A stretch of DNA of 64,000 nt from Nitrospira sp. (GTDB lineage Bacteria; Nitrospirota; Nitrospiria; Nitrospirales; Nitrospiraceae). Shown here one piece after another: positions 24,171 through 32,353 of the stretch (positions within the stretch are counted from its first letter, which is position 1; every line of letters starts with the position of its first letter). Where the stretch lies: positions 1,868,316 to 1,932,315 of the forward strand of contig CP092081.1 of the NCBI GenBank assembly GCA_022226935.1, in the 5' to 3' direction. The notes under the pieces were generated by a model that did not search any database, had not been told where the DNA came from, and saw only the letters and a list, made by a program, of their open reading frames with translations. Both the position numbers and the translations under genes were made by a program.

Positions 24171-24710
24171 TCAGGCGTTTCCCATCAGCTCAAGAGAAAG
24201 CCTCAAGGTCTTCGCGCGCGCCATCAATTCGGCCCGAAACAGTGTCACTAGCTTTTCCGGATTTGTCGGCTCGTACTGGCGAGTATGCCGAAAATAGGCA
24301 CGCATCCCTTCAGGTGAACATTCTCGAAGTGCACATATGATCTCCCCCGGCGTCATCTCTGATGCCACATGCTGAAACCGTCCGATCAGCACTTCGTCGG
24401 AGACTTCTTGAGGGAGCGGTACCATTCCTGAGCCCCCCGCTATCCCCTGAAGCGCCGTCAGCGTTTGCAGTCGGGCCACAAGTTCCGCCTTCAGCAGGCG
24501 CCAGGTTCGAGCGGGATCCGGGGGCAACGGAAGATTTCTACGTTCCAAGTTCTCTACCATGTGCTCAGCCGATCCATGCGCGAGGAGATGTAAGACTTGC
24601 TCGCGAGACATCGCTTCAGCCCATTCTCGAAACGTGGCGGACAGCGCCTCGTCAGATTCATCCTGAGATTGCGAGAGTTGCTCGCCTTGCAAGTTGCTTG
24701 TAATTTCCAA
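24171..24710 (-). CDS. Unknown protein built of two repeats of one domain
   Basis: 179 residues, unrecognised. Two halves of about 70 residues resemble each other: SDEALSATFREWAEAMSREQ...LLKAELVARLQTLTAL (about 19-90) and SDEVLIGRFQHVASEMTPGE...LFRAELMARAKTLRLSL (about 104-175). The predicted structure is all helical, and the sequence has no enzyme motif. It is packed 11 bp after the virion-like gene. A duplicated small helical domain could mediate DNA or protein binding, but no function can be assigned. Confidence 0.75.
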   Translation of the reverse strand: MEITSNLQGEQLSQSQDESDEALSATFREWAEAMSREQVLHLLAHGSAEHMVENLERRNLPLPPDPARTWRLLKAELVARLQTLTALQGIAGGSGMVPLPQEVSDEVLIGRFQHVASEMTPGEIICALRECSPEGMRAYFRHTRQYEPTNPEKLVTLFRAELMARAKTLRLSLELMGNA

Positions 24711-24721
24711 GGTGCACCTCG

Positions 24722-25462
24722 TCAGTATTGTAGGTGAGGAGACGTGAAGAAATTGTCCCAGGATTGCGGCTGGCTTCTCCGCTGATCGTTCTGCGATTGG
24801 ATCCGGGCAAGTTTTTCAGCGATTGGGCCCCGGATTGAGGCGTCCACGCCGGCCGACAGCGCTGGCTGCCCAAGGCCGCTCAACACGTCGCCAAGGTAGT
24901 TCTCCCACGGTGCCGTCGCGTTCAATCCCTGGAAGGCGTCGTACCCGATCTGAGGCGTAGCAGAGAGGCCCGGCGTGTAGGTCGGCAGCGCGCTGATCGC
25001 AAACCGCTGGTTGCTCGCCGCCATGTCCGCATTCTTCTGGTTCACGTCCCGGATCATCTTGGCTTTGTTGGCCGCAAGATTTTGCCCGAGTTGCCGAGTC
25101 GCCCGATCGTATCGACCAGGGGTGTAGACGTTGCCCCCGCCAGAATTCTTGCCCACGGCAGAATTCGCGGTGATGCGCGACAGATCCGCGAGACCCTGCC
25201 CGTAATCCTCATTGACGTCATCCTTCATGCCGCGGAGCAAATCCTCGTCGTACCCGGACTTGCCCTCCGAGTAGGTCATGAGCTTGTCGCGAATCGGACT
25301 GGTCGCATTCAGGAACTTCTCGCGCTCCCGATTCTGGTAGTCGATGAACATCTGGGCGGCCTTGCGAGCTGCCTTCGCTTGTGAGTCCCCCCCAAACGCC
25401 TTGGAGATACCGCCCCCCACCACGCCAAGACCACCAAGCCCCGCCATAATCATTGCCGGCAT
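24722..25462 (-). CDS. Phage virion/DNA-ejection-like protein
   Basis: About 246 residues from the preferred ATG at 25460-25462 (the frame runs up to 25564). The N-terminus is a Gly-rich hydrophobic helix (MIMAGLGGLGVVGGGISKAF), then SQAKAARKAAQMFIDYQNRE, a long helical stretch and a Gly/Ala-rich tail. This layout is common in small internal-virion or ejection proteins of tailed phages, which cross the cell envelope with the DNA. No specific family is recognised, so this is a structural-style call. It is the only virion-like gene seen in the element. Confidence 0.55.
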   Translation of the reverse strand: MPAMIMAGLGGLGVVGGGISKAFGGDSQAKAARKAAQMFIDYQNREREKFLNATSPIRDKLMTYSEGKSGYDEDLLRGMKDDVNEDYGQGLADLSRITANSAVGKNSGGGNVYTPGRYDRATRQLGQNLAANKAKMIRDVNQKNADMAASNQRFAISALPTYTPGLSATPQIGYDAFQGLNATAPWENYLGDVLSGLGQPALSAGVDASIRGPIAEKLARIQSQNDQRRSQPQSWDNFFTSPHLQY

Positions 25463-25508
25463 ACTTGCCTCCCGAGGTTCAGGTTTAGGTTGGTTTTGCC
25501 TTTGGTAG

Positions 25509-26300
25509 TCAGCACGTTGTTTTCCCTCGCTGAGATTTCCAATCGAATACGAGCACCTGACCACCGTCTCGGAGCCGATCCATCACACGGTCTCCGAGGA
25601 GGTGCCCGCATTCAGCTGGGGTCAAATTGCCGATAAGGATGGTTGGACGAGGAACGTTGTATCGACAATTGAAGAGATCCGAGAATAAGACTGTCTCTGC
25701 AACGCTCCCAAACTGAACCCCTACTTCGTCGACGACCAAAAGCGGAACTTCTGTGAGTCGCTCCATCGCCTGCGACTCCGTCTCGCATGAATCAGAAGTC
25801 CACGTTGTCTTAATCCGTCGTAGAAGTGAAGACATGGTGAAGTAGCGCGCTGCCCGCCTACCGTAGGTTTCTAGCCAATAGTTCACAAGTGCCGCACCAA
25901 GCATCGTCTTGGCAGTTCCGACATTTCCGCAAAGGAGTAAACCCGTGCTGGTTCTCCAACCGCTCTCCACAAAGTGTCGCAACTGATTGCCAACCTGTTG
26001 CTGTGATGGCGTAAGTTCATGGAAATCAGTCAAGCGAGAGTGAACATATCGTTGAGGCACACCAGCTTGAAGCCGCACGCTTGTTAGCACCTCACGCCGT
26101 TCAGCTTCCTCATGTTGTCTTTTCAGCTCCTGTCTCGCCTTCTCGCACAAGGGACAGATTCCGGGGACGGTAATTTGCCTACCAGCCATGGGAATGGTCT
26201 CGGTCGGAATAGGCCTATCGTGTTGGTCACAGTACGAATCAGAAGGCTCCAACTCTGTAATCTTTTCCTTCAAAACCGGCATGCAGACTAACTTTTTCAT
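25509..26300 (-). CDS. DnaC-like helicase loader (AAA+ ATPase)
   Basis: 263 residues. The N-terminus has a Cys/His pair and CPLCEK (about 22-55), a zinc-like region seen in phage DnaC relatives. The ATPase has Walker A GNVGTAKTM, with Ala where Gly normally precedes Lys, Walker B LLVVDEVG, and the sensor region ILIGNLTP. DnaC-type proteins load replicative helicase at phage or plasmid origins. The start at 26300 is backed by GGAGA 6 nt upstream, although it overlaps the preceding gene by 62 bp. It pairs with the initiator-like gene just upstream, forming a replication module. Confidence 0.88.
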   Translation of the reverse strand: MKKLVCMPVLKEKITELEPSDSYCDQHDRPIPTETIPMAGRQITVPGICPLCEKARQELKRQHEEAERREVLTSVRLQAGVPQRYVHSRLTDFHELTPSQQQVGNQLRHFVESGWRTSTGLLLCGNVGTAKTMLGAALVNYWLETYGRRAARYFTMSSLLRRIKTTWTSDSCETESQAMERLTEVPLLVVDEVGVQFGSVAETVLFSDLFNCRYNVPRPTILIGNLTPAECGHLLGDRVMDRLRDGGQVLVFDWKSQRGKTTC

Positions 26301-27012
26301 TGAGGTCTCCTTTCGTCACTTGCTCAGGTTCCAGCCAATCACGCCACGGCTCTATGTCTTTGTCTTTTCGCAGCCAACGGTGAAGATCAGGAATTCCAAT
26401 GCCATCCTTGACCCTCTGACTCTTCGCATAGTTCCGAGCAGCGACGAGGACGAGCTGTCGGTCTCCTCGTGCAAGTTTTTCAAATTTTTTCCGAGCCTCT
26501 GCCTTGCCCACGCGCTTCCCATGCCGCGCTGGGTAGAGTTTCCATAGTTCCTCGAATTCCACCTCTACCGCCGGAGGCATATGTGTCTTATTGGGAGTAG
26601 GTACGGTAAGGCTCGGAGTAGGAATGGTTAGGAGGGGATCTTGATCCGCTCCCGTGGCGGGAACGGATGAGTCCCCTTTTTGTTCCTGCCTTCTGTTATA
26701 TTTCCACCAGTTAGGGGCCTCCAAAACGAGTGGCGAACCGTCAGCCGCTTCTTCGAGAACCCGTAGCCAACCGTTGGCGGTCATCCAGCCGATCTGCCGC
26801 GAAACATTGGCCACTGACTGGCGAACCATTCGCGAGAGCGTAGCCAACCAGTCGCCACTGAGCCGCCACCGGTTCCCCGACTTGTCTAAAAGCACCAAAA
26901 TTTGGATTAAGGTTCGTAAGGAGCGCTCTCCGAACGTGGTTGTGAACTCCCACACTTCAGGGTCAGAATTGAGGTCCTGTGAGCAGTGAAAATAGCGTTT
27001 AGGAGCTGGCAT
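26239..27012 (-). CDS. Replication-initiator-like protein (phage O / DnaD type)
   Basis: 257 residues. The N-terminal half (MPAPKRYFHCSQDLNSDPEV; LSGDWLATLSRMVRQSVANV) resembles a winged-helix DNA-binding region. A Pro/Thr-rich linker follows, and the C-terminus (FEELWKLYPARHGKRVGKAE; GIPDLHRWLRKDKDIEPW) has the WxxYP..R..K motif seen in phage and plasmid replication proteins next to a DnaC-like loader. It overlaps the loader gene by 62 bp. It likely binds an origin and recruits helicase; the exact family is not certain. Confidence 0.75.
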   Translation of the reverse strand: MPAPKRYFHCSQDLNSDPEVWEFTTTFGERSLRTLIQILVLLDKSGNRWRLSGDWLATLSRMVRQSVANVSRQIGWMTANGWLRVLEEAADGSPLVLEAPNWWKYNRRQEQKGDSSVPATGADQDPLLTIPTPSLTVPTPNKTHMPPAVEVEFEELWKLYPARHGKRVGKAEARKKFEKLARGDRQLVLVAARNYAKSQRVKDGIGIPDLHRWLRKDKDIEPWRDWLEPEQVTKGDLNEKVSLHAGFEGKDYRVGAF

Positions 27013-27013
27013 A

Positions 27014-27217
27014 TTATTTTTCCGTTACAGCCGGTTGACGTAACGCGGCGAGAACTTCATCAAGGCGAAACCGTATTCCTCGTCGAGTTCGACCTACACG
27101 GTAAAATGGAATGAGCCCAGCCGCAGCCATCGAATATGCCTGACGCCTTTTTAGGCCGCTCGCTTTCTCTAGCTGAGCAGCTCCCACCAACTGTCGTTCG
27201 CTCAGTTCTTGGTCCAT
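27014..27217 (-). CDS. Small excisionase-like HTH protein
   Basis: 67 residues from the ATG at 27215-27217 (MDQELSERQLVGAAQLEKAS). The region LERKxGLKRRQAYSMAAAGL then FRLDEVLAALRQP resembles MerR/Xis-type winged-helix DNA-binding proteins. The frame extends further upstream, but the extra N-terminus looks uncharacteristic. It ends 2 bp before the initiator-like gene and may regulate replication or excision. Confidence 0.7.
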   Translation of the reverse strand: MDQELSERQLVGAAQLEKASGLKRRQAYSMAAAGLIPFYRVGRTRRGIRFRLDEVLAALRQPAVTEK

Positions 27218-27408
27218 AAAGCTCCTCCGATACATTTCTTGACTGTGGTGACATTCTCTGCACCTTGTTGTGCCACATGCTGTCGCCATAGACGAATGCA
27301 AAGAACGACGAAAAAACTTCATAAATCGCATTCGTTGACAGTGAAGAAAGTGTGGAAACTAGCCAGGGGAGAGGATTTTATGGGACTGAAGGTTCCCGCA
27401 AATTGGAG

Positions 27409-28158
27409 TTAGAAATTCGACTTCGCCTGACGAAGTGCCTTGCGGGCTTCTGCGTGGAGCACCTTACGAGGCGAGGGAGGAGAGTGCTTCTGAATCCTTG
27501 CGAGACGTTTGGTCAGTAGGCGAGCTATTAGTATGTCACGGCGAGTGGTTTGTTGAATTCTATGAAATGCCTTGCTAATTCCACTGCCGGAAACACCGTG
27601 CCCGAATAGATCGAACCAGCCGACTAGATCGCTCCATGCATACGTCCCCATATGCTTCCGTGAGGATGCTTTTGTGTGTTTAAAAAAAGGAGCGATATTC
27701 CAAACGATCCAGTCCCGGGCGCTCATATGCCCCGGTTTCGGATAGATTGCCTCGCGGGCAAGCGACTGTTGGCAATCCCTAACTTCTTCCTCTAAGGCAC
27801 GAATCGACAGTGCATTGCGTATCCGTTGAAGGTGTTTCTCAACCATTTCCTTCGCATGCTTCACTGCCGAAAACTGTTCGTCGGAGAAATGCTCCAAGCT
27901 TGCGGCGCATTCATTTAATTCTCGATCAATCACCCGCCATTCTGTTGAGGCGTTTCCCAAGTAGCGGAATGGCCCATAAGGATCTAGAATCTTTCTAACT
28001 TTCAAAACTGCTACCCGTTTTTCTTCTAGCCGTCGCCGCTTGTCTTCGTTTTGAATCCATTGCTCTGTGAAAATAGTGAGGCCGTGGACTTCCTCTTCCG
28101 ACCACTCGAAGCAATTTTGAGCTTCGCGAATTTCATCCATAATCGCTGGCTTAGGCAT
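27409..28158 (-). CDS. Unknown protein in satellite-like module
   Basis: About 249 residues. The start ATG (28156-28158) has a strong AGGAGG site, so the longer frame up to 28233 is not needed. It is rich in Glu/Lys/Arg helices (EKRVAVLKVRKIL; EKHLQRIRNALSIRALEEEV) with coiled-coil character, a Trp-rich centre (SARDWIVWNIAPFFKHTK, AWSDLVGWFDLFG) and a basic C-terminal tail (ARKALRQAKSNF). I do not recognise a family. The lower GC content is shared with neighbours. Confidence 0.7.
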   Translation of the reverse strand: MPKPAIMDEIREAQNCFEWSEEEVHGLTIFTEQWIQNEDKRRRLEEKRVAVLKVRKILDPYGPFRYLGNASTEWRVIDRELNECAASLEHFSDEQFSAVKHAKEMVEKHLQRIRNALSIRALEEEVRDCQQSLAREAIYPKPGHMSARDWIVWNIAPFFKHTKASSRKHMGTYAWSDLVGWFDLFGHGVSGSGISKAFHRIQQTTRRDILIARLLTKRLARIQKHSPPSPRKVLHAEARKALRQAKSNF

Positions 28159-28262
28159 GCCGCCTCCTGTGCGCGGGTCCTGAAGGGAGGATGAGGCACG
28201 GGCGCCAGGAACGCCCGCCGGCTGGGTGATCAAGCCCAGCCGTTGCCTCTCAGATCAGGTTC

Positions 28263-29351
28263 TTAGACAGCACGAAGATCGGCTTGTTTGCCGAAAGCGG
28301 ATCCGGATTTATTACCACTTCCCTTCAATCCAACAATCGTCAGACCAAAGACCAACTCTTCAATTTCTTCTCGAGAAATGCGTAGATCTTCTGCAATGTC
28401 ACCTTTCGATAAACCTTCTTCTCTTAGAGCCTTGAAGACCTTGGCAAGAACCTGAGAGTTTTCGCGTGTCGCCTCCTCCGGCTCACTCTTCCGATATCCT
28501 CTCTTGGCAATTTCAATTGCGAGGATACGATACTGCCATTCTGTCACCAGATTTAATGTGCGCAGACGATAGGCTAGGGCGGCTACTGACACGATCCAAC
28601 GCTTCTTCAGCTTAATAAGAAGCTCCACCGTAGGATGCCGTATCGAATTCGTCCGAACGCTGGCAGGAGGCATAAGGAACGCCGATGCAAAAGCATTGGC
28701 TTCGCGTTCTGCCTTTTGTCCTTGGGGAGCACCATGGCGATGCATTACCAGGTGTCCCAATTCGTGCGCAGCGTCGAAACGACTATGCTCGGCGGACTTG
28801 TTCGTATTTAGAAACACGAATGGTGTATTGTCCCGCCACATTGAAAAGGCATCAATATCCGCAGCATCCAGGGCTAACGAAAATACCCTCACGCCTTTGG
28901 ACTCAAGCAGATGAACCATGTTCTTGATCGTCAGTTCACCTAGACTCCACTCCCTGCGGAGTTCGATCGCAACGCTCTCAGGGTTGCCGTTCCTGCCGAG
29001 GTCAGGGACATCCGCAGGAGGTAAGGAGAACCGTTCATCAATCCAGCGATTAATGAGCAGTGCAAATGCCCCCGCACTCAATGCGGCATCTCGTTGACCT
29101 GCCGTCCTACGGGATAGCGCACGAAAACTCGCACTATCTGGAGAGAGCTCTTCAATATCTTCGCCGAAAAAGAATTGGGTGGGAAATCTGAGGCGGCGCC
29201 CAAGTTGTACTAACTTCTCTTCATCGGGACAGAATTCACCGGATTCATAGGCTGTAACGGATCGCGGATCAACAGATAATTGCGACGCCAGATCTCGTTG
29301 AGTGAGCCCACGTCGCTTACGAGCAAGCGTTAACCGTTTAGGATTGAACAT
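28263..29351 (-). CDS. XRE-HTH protein fused to ImmA/IrrE metallopeptidase
   Basis: 362 residues. An N-terminal Cro/CI-type HTH (RRGLTQRDLASQLSVDPRSV) is followed by an ImmA/IrrE zinc peptidase with FDAAHELGHLVMHRHG (the HExxH motif). Further down lie helical segments ending with an HTH-like SKGDIAEDLRISREEIEELV. ImmA-type peptidases cleave phage or ICE repressors upon DNA damage and trigger induction. It starts 6 bp after the preceding gene. In this module it is a good candidate for the switch of the element, possibly acting on the protein encoded next door. Confidence 0.9.
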   Translation of the reverse strand: MFNPKRLTLARKRRGLTQRDLASQLSVDPRSVTAYESGEFCPDEEKLVQLGRRLRFPTQFFFGEDIEELSPDSASFRALSRRTAGQRDAALSAGAFALLINRWIDERFSLPPADVPDLGRNGNPESVAIELRREWSLGELTIKNMVHLLESKGVRVFSLALDAADIDAFSMWRDNTPFVFLNTNKSAEHSRFDAAHELGHLVMHRHGAPQGQKAEREANAFASAFLMPPASVRTNSIRHPTVELLIKLKKRWIVSVAALAYRLRTLNLVTEWQYRILAIEIAKRGYRKSEPEEATRENSQVLAKVFKALREEGLSKGDIAEDLRISREEIEELVFGLTIVGLKGSGNKSGSAFGKQADLRAV

Positions 29352-29357
29352 AGTTAT

Positions 29358-30011
29358 TTATTCCGCTGCCCGACGAAGAACATCAATGTGGATTTCTGGT
29401 CCTGTGGAAGGCTCGACTTCAACAACAACATCGTCTAAAGGAATCGAGCGCAGAAGGATTCGCTCCTGCCATCCGTTAATGAAACCGCCGGGACCCATTG
29501 ATGAGGGAAGAGACAGCTCGCAACGCACTTCAGCGGCCGATCGATGGACAAGCAAAATCCAAGTAGCCTTTTCGTCCAATTGTTCTTCGATCTGTTGCAG
29601 CGTCGGAGAGGAAGCTTCGGCCATGAACAGGTTGAGTTGTTGGTTAATGGAAACGGCATCGAGCGTGCTTGACCCCTTTGGACTTTTCGTCGAAGGTTGC
29701 ACCTCTGGACAACCAGTACCTTCGTCTCCGGTCGCAACGGCAATAGCTAGCCGGCCTGATGGATGAATCACCGTTGAATAATTCTTATTATCTGAACGGG
29801 TCCATCCCTGAGGGAGCAAACGATCTCGAAGGGCTCGAACGGTCTCACCCCAACTCCAAACTCCACGGGTAACGGGAGGGTGATTTTCAGTACAACTGAT
29901 GAACGCAACATAGCCCTGATGAACGGCATCCAGCAGGTGTGCTTCTTCCAGGTTGAGAGTCAGTAAGCGGGCGTGAACATCGTCCGGCAAGGAGTAAAGC
30001 AGAGCAGGCAT
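29358..30011 (-). CDS. Unknown partner of the XRE-ImmA protein
   Basis: 217 residues, no recognised family. It begins MPALLYSLPDDVHARLLTLN and contains GWTRSDNKNYSTVIHPSGRL and LQQIEEQLDEKATWILLV. An AGGA site supports the start. It is the first gene of the minus-strand module, 6 bp upstream of the ImmA gene, so the two are co-transcribed. It could be the substrate, antitoxin or inhibitor partner of the peptidase; this is inferred only from position. Confidence 0.7.
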   Translation of the reverse strand: MPALLYSLPDDVHARLLTLNLEEAHLLDAVHQGYVAFISCTENHPPVTRGVWSWGETVRALRDRLLPQGWTRSDNKNYSTVIHPSGRLAIAVATGDEGTGCPEVQPSTKSPKGSSTLDAVSINQQLNLFMAEASSPTLQQIEEQLDEKATWILLVHRSAAEVRCELSLPSSMGPGGFINGWQERILLRSIPLDDVVVEVEPSTGPEIHIDVLRRAAE

Positions 30012-30204
30012 AAGGAATCCTTTCTGGAAGGGTGAGGTTCCTCATTTTCTACAACTAATGATGCGATAAAACAAGAAGCTGTTTCGTTAATTGGAGACTT
30101 ATTTTGATCGACATAATCAGTCCTGTGTTATGCATGCCATGCGTAACCCCAATAGCCTCAGAAGTTCTTGACGGGGCCAGTAAGGCTCAGAGGAAAGGCG
30201 CCTT
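30012..30204. other. Divergent intergenic region at head of minus-strand module
   Basis: AT-rich 193 bp between the start of the module (leftward) and the first plus-strand gene. No gene is visible. It probably holds the main promoter of the module. I see no clear operator. Confidence 0.4.
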
Positions 30205-30417
30205 GTGATCAAGCAGCTTGTCGACGCGATCGCATTTCTCATCCTCGGTTTGGCGGGCCTAGCCGTCATGTATGGCCTCTTTGCCTTCATGGTCGTGGCC
30301 TGGAGCTGGCTCGATGAGCGGGCGCTCCTCTGGCAGGCGGGAGGCGTGGGGCTGCTCGTGGGGTGGGCTACGCATCGCGTGCTCCTGTTTTCGAGGGAGC
30401 CTCAGCCCGAGGACTGA
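30205..30417 (+). CDS. Small membrane protein, unknown
   Basis: 70 residues from a GTG at 30205 with AGGAAAG upstream. Two hydrophobic stretches (AIAFLILGLAGLAVMYGLFAF and GGVGLLVGWATHRVLLF in part) predict two membrane helices. No family is recognised. It precedes another small gene on the plus strand of the element. Confidence 0.55.
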   Translation: MIKQLVDAIAFLILGLAGLAVMYGLFAFMVVAWSWLDERALLWQAGGVGLLVGWATHRVLLFSREPQPED

Positions 30418-30449
30418 CGTGATCGAGATCGGCGCCCCCATCGGCGCGC

Positions 30450-30734
30450 ATGGCGTTGTTGTCGCGTAAGCGTCGTGGGCGCTCGCCCCACTCGTGCCAA
30501 CTGGTTATCGACCCAAGAAAGGAAGGTTCGCTGTTGAGGCTAGCAGACTCGCAGGCAAGCAATGCATTCCCGGAGCCCTACCTGACCACCGAAGTCTCCG
30601 ATCGACTCATTCAAGAAATCCTCGACGCGTTCAATCGAGAACGCCTGACGCCTCATCAGGCCCGTTTAGTCCTCAGTCGTGTGCGAGGCCTAATCGACAC
30701 GGGGGAATTGATCGCCAGAACGGGATCCCACTAA
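30450..30734 (+). CDS. Small unknown protein
   Basis: 94 residues; basic N-terminus, then PEPYLTTEVSDRLIQEILDA and LTPHQARLVLSRVRGLIDTG, helical and regular in composition, suggesting a real protein of perhaps the last 60 residues. The start is uncertain. No family is recognised. Confidence 0.45.
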   Translation: MALLSRKRRGRSPHSCQLVIDPRKEGSLLRLADSQASNAFPEPYLTTEVSDRLIQEILDAFNRERLTPHQARLVLSRVRGLIDTGELIARTGSH

Positions 30735-30795
30735 GACGAGTAGGCGCGCAGAGGACGATGACGTGTGCAGGTGGAATATCACAAAAGCGGTCAGG

Positions 30796-30996
30796 TCACC
30801 ATTTCTTTCTAGTGCCTGTCTTCGCTGTGGCTGTCTGCCAGGCGATCAGAAATCTGTTGAAGCTGGTCACCGATCCAGCCAGGACCTGGACTTGTAGCGG
30901 CGTAAGCCGATGTCGTCTATCCTGCACATGCCGCTGCACTTCGAAGTGGATGGCGAGGAGATCTTGGAGGAGTTGGTCGGTCGTAGGTTTTCTCAT
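30796..30996 (-). CDS. Small helical protein, unknown
   Basis: 66 residues from the ATG at 30994-30996: MRKPTTDQLLQDLLAIHFEV then QRHVQDRRHRLTPLQVQVLA and a basic tail TGTRKKW. The composition is protein-like. The longer frame up to 31515 overlaps the AP2 pseudogene on the other strand and is not supported. No family is recognised. Confidence 0.5.
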   Translation of the reverse strand: MRKPTTDQLLQDLLAIHFEVQRHVQDRRHRLTPLQVQVLAGSVTSFNRFLIAWQTATAKTGTRKKW

Positions 30997-31122
30997 GCCC
31001 CAAGCGTACGGCACGATCCGCCGGCCGACAAGCTGGACGAAAGAGGGAAGGCATTGCACGCCATCCTTCAGAGCTATAGCAGAGCTATAGGCGACACCCC
31101 AGCCGTGCGCTACGCTTTCGTC

Positions 31123-31640
31123 ATGCTTCCCACGTCGCCCCTTGAGAGCTTTCTTCATCCCACCGGTGAAGGCCGTCGATCTATGACGGGCATCTGTCGC
31201 ATCGAGCAAGACGCTCGTCGGGGGTGGCGGGTGACCCTCCAACGTCAACACCGGATCTACACGCGAAACTTTTCCGATCATCGCTATGGGGGCACCGCTC
31301 AGGCCCTGGACGCCGCCCAGACCTATCGAGATGATCTGCTCGCGCAACATCCGCACATGACCCGCCGGGCCCAGTGCGCGATCCTCAAGAAGCACAATCG
31401 GTCCTGAGTGTCTGGTGTCACGCGGAGCGTCGTGTGTGATCGTCGACGGCAGACCGTCAGTCCTACCGTGTATTGGGTGGCGCGATGGCCGGGGGAACAC
31501 GGGATTCCCGTACAATGGCGGTTTGCGCTCAAAAAGTACGGCGAAGGGGGGCGTTTCTGAAGGCGGTGGAGGCGAGACGACACGGGTTGGCGTGCCTCGA
31601 TGACGACTCTCCTGTCACGGCCCCCGAAACAGCGCCTTGA
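31123..31640 (+). pseudogene. Decayed two-domain AP2 protein (nonsense codon plus frameshift)
   Basis: The first AP2/ERF-like domain (about 31183-31404: CRIEQDARRGWRVTLQRQHR, NFSDHRYGGTAQALDAAQTY) is open. Translation then meets TGA at 31405-31407 exactly where the paralogue at 35756-36214 reads Gly-Val-Ser-Gly-Val. After the stop the same frame goes on with VSGVTRS...VYWVARWP...ALKKYGEGG, then a run of six G (31546-31551) shifts the frame. The -1 frame restores AFLKAVEARRHGLACL, matching the paralogue. So a two-AP2 protein has lost its second domain by one substitution and one indel. AP2 domains bind DNA in phage and homing proteins. Read-through or sequencing error is possible but less likely. 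Confidence 0.75.
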
Positions 31641-31756
31641 CGCCTTCAACTGGGAACCACTCACCACTCCTCGATGCTAGTGAACTCCTCGTCCGCCGAA
31701 CGTCACACTCCTTGCCCTTCATTCGTGGGAGTCGACCAAGAGGGTCCTGGGTGCGG

Positions 31757-31794
31757 CCCCCCCCAGACTGGGGGGCTGCCAGGCAAAGCCCCCC
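31757..31794 (+). promoter_or_regulatory. Two mutually exclusive C/G hairpins
   Basis: C8 (31757-31764) can pair with GGGGGG (31770-31775). The same GGGGGGCT (31770-31777) can instead pair perfectly with AGCCCCCC (31787-31794). The two hairpins exclude each other, which is attenuator-like geometry about 200 bp upstream of the PilZ gene. No role is proven. Confidence 0.35.
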
Positions 31795-31996
31795 TCACTC
31801 GTACGCTCCAGCTGGATCAGATCGACGACCCACCCGCGCCCTGATTGGCGTGTTCTGACTGCTCCTCCAGCCTCTTCCTTCGTGGTACCCCCTCTGAATA
31901 ATGCCCAATCTCCTGTCGGCCGCTATGCTTCTTTCATGCACCACGCCGGCCCCCTTCACTGACGGCGTGACCCTGTTGGAACAATACGGAGGCGCT

Positions 31997-32353
31997 ATGA
32001 ACCCACGCTATCGCGATCGAAAGCCAGCATCAGCGAAGGTGACCCTGTCCGCAGGAGCCCGAATTGGAGAGGGGCAGGTGGTGGATCTGACGGTGCCCGG
32101 CTGCCGCGTGCAGACGGCCATGCCGTTGGAGCGCGGACAGGACCTGCAGCTCCTGGTCTATCTCAATGAGCTCCGGCCGATGCGAATTAATCTAGGTGTG
32201 GTCCGATGGGTGTCCGGGAAGACCGCCGGGATCGAGTTCATTCGGATGTCAGCCGAGGATCAAGAACGGCTGCGCGTATTCATCGGCGTTCGGCAGCCAC
32301 CACTCCGGCTCAGTGCCCAATGGGGTGAAACGCCGATGTGGGTGGGATACTGA
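31997..32353 (+). CDS. PilZ-domain protein (element cargo)
   Basis: 118 residues from the ATG at 31997, with GGAGG 8 nt upstream. MNPRYRDRKPASAKVTLSAG then VVDLTVPGCRVQTAMPLERG and VVRWVSGKTAGIEF match the PilZ beta-barrel. The R..R motif near the N-terminus is present; the usual D/NxSxxG appears as DLTVPGC, so c-di-GMP binding is possible but weakened. PilZ proteins act as c-di-GMP effectors for motility or polysaccharide export. Confidence 0.75.
   Translation: MNPRYRDRKPASAKVTLSAGARIGEGQVVDLTVPGCRVQTAMPLERGQDLQLLVYLNELRPMRINLGVVRWVSGKTAGIEFIRMSAEDQERLRVFIGVRQPPLRLSAQWGETPMWVGY

Noticed and set aside
30997..31515. Minus-strand extension of the small gene at 30796-30996
   Set aside because: It covers the AP2 reading frame, which has clear homology to the paralogue at 35756-36214.
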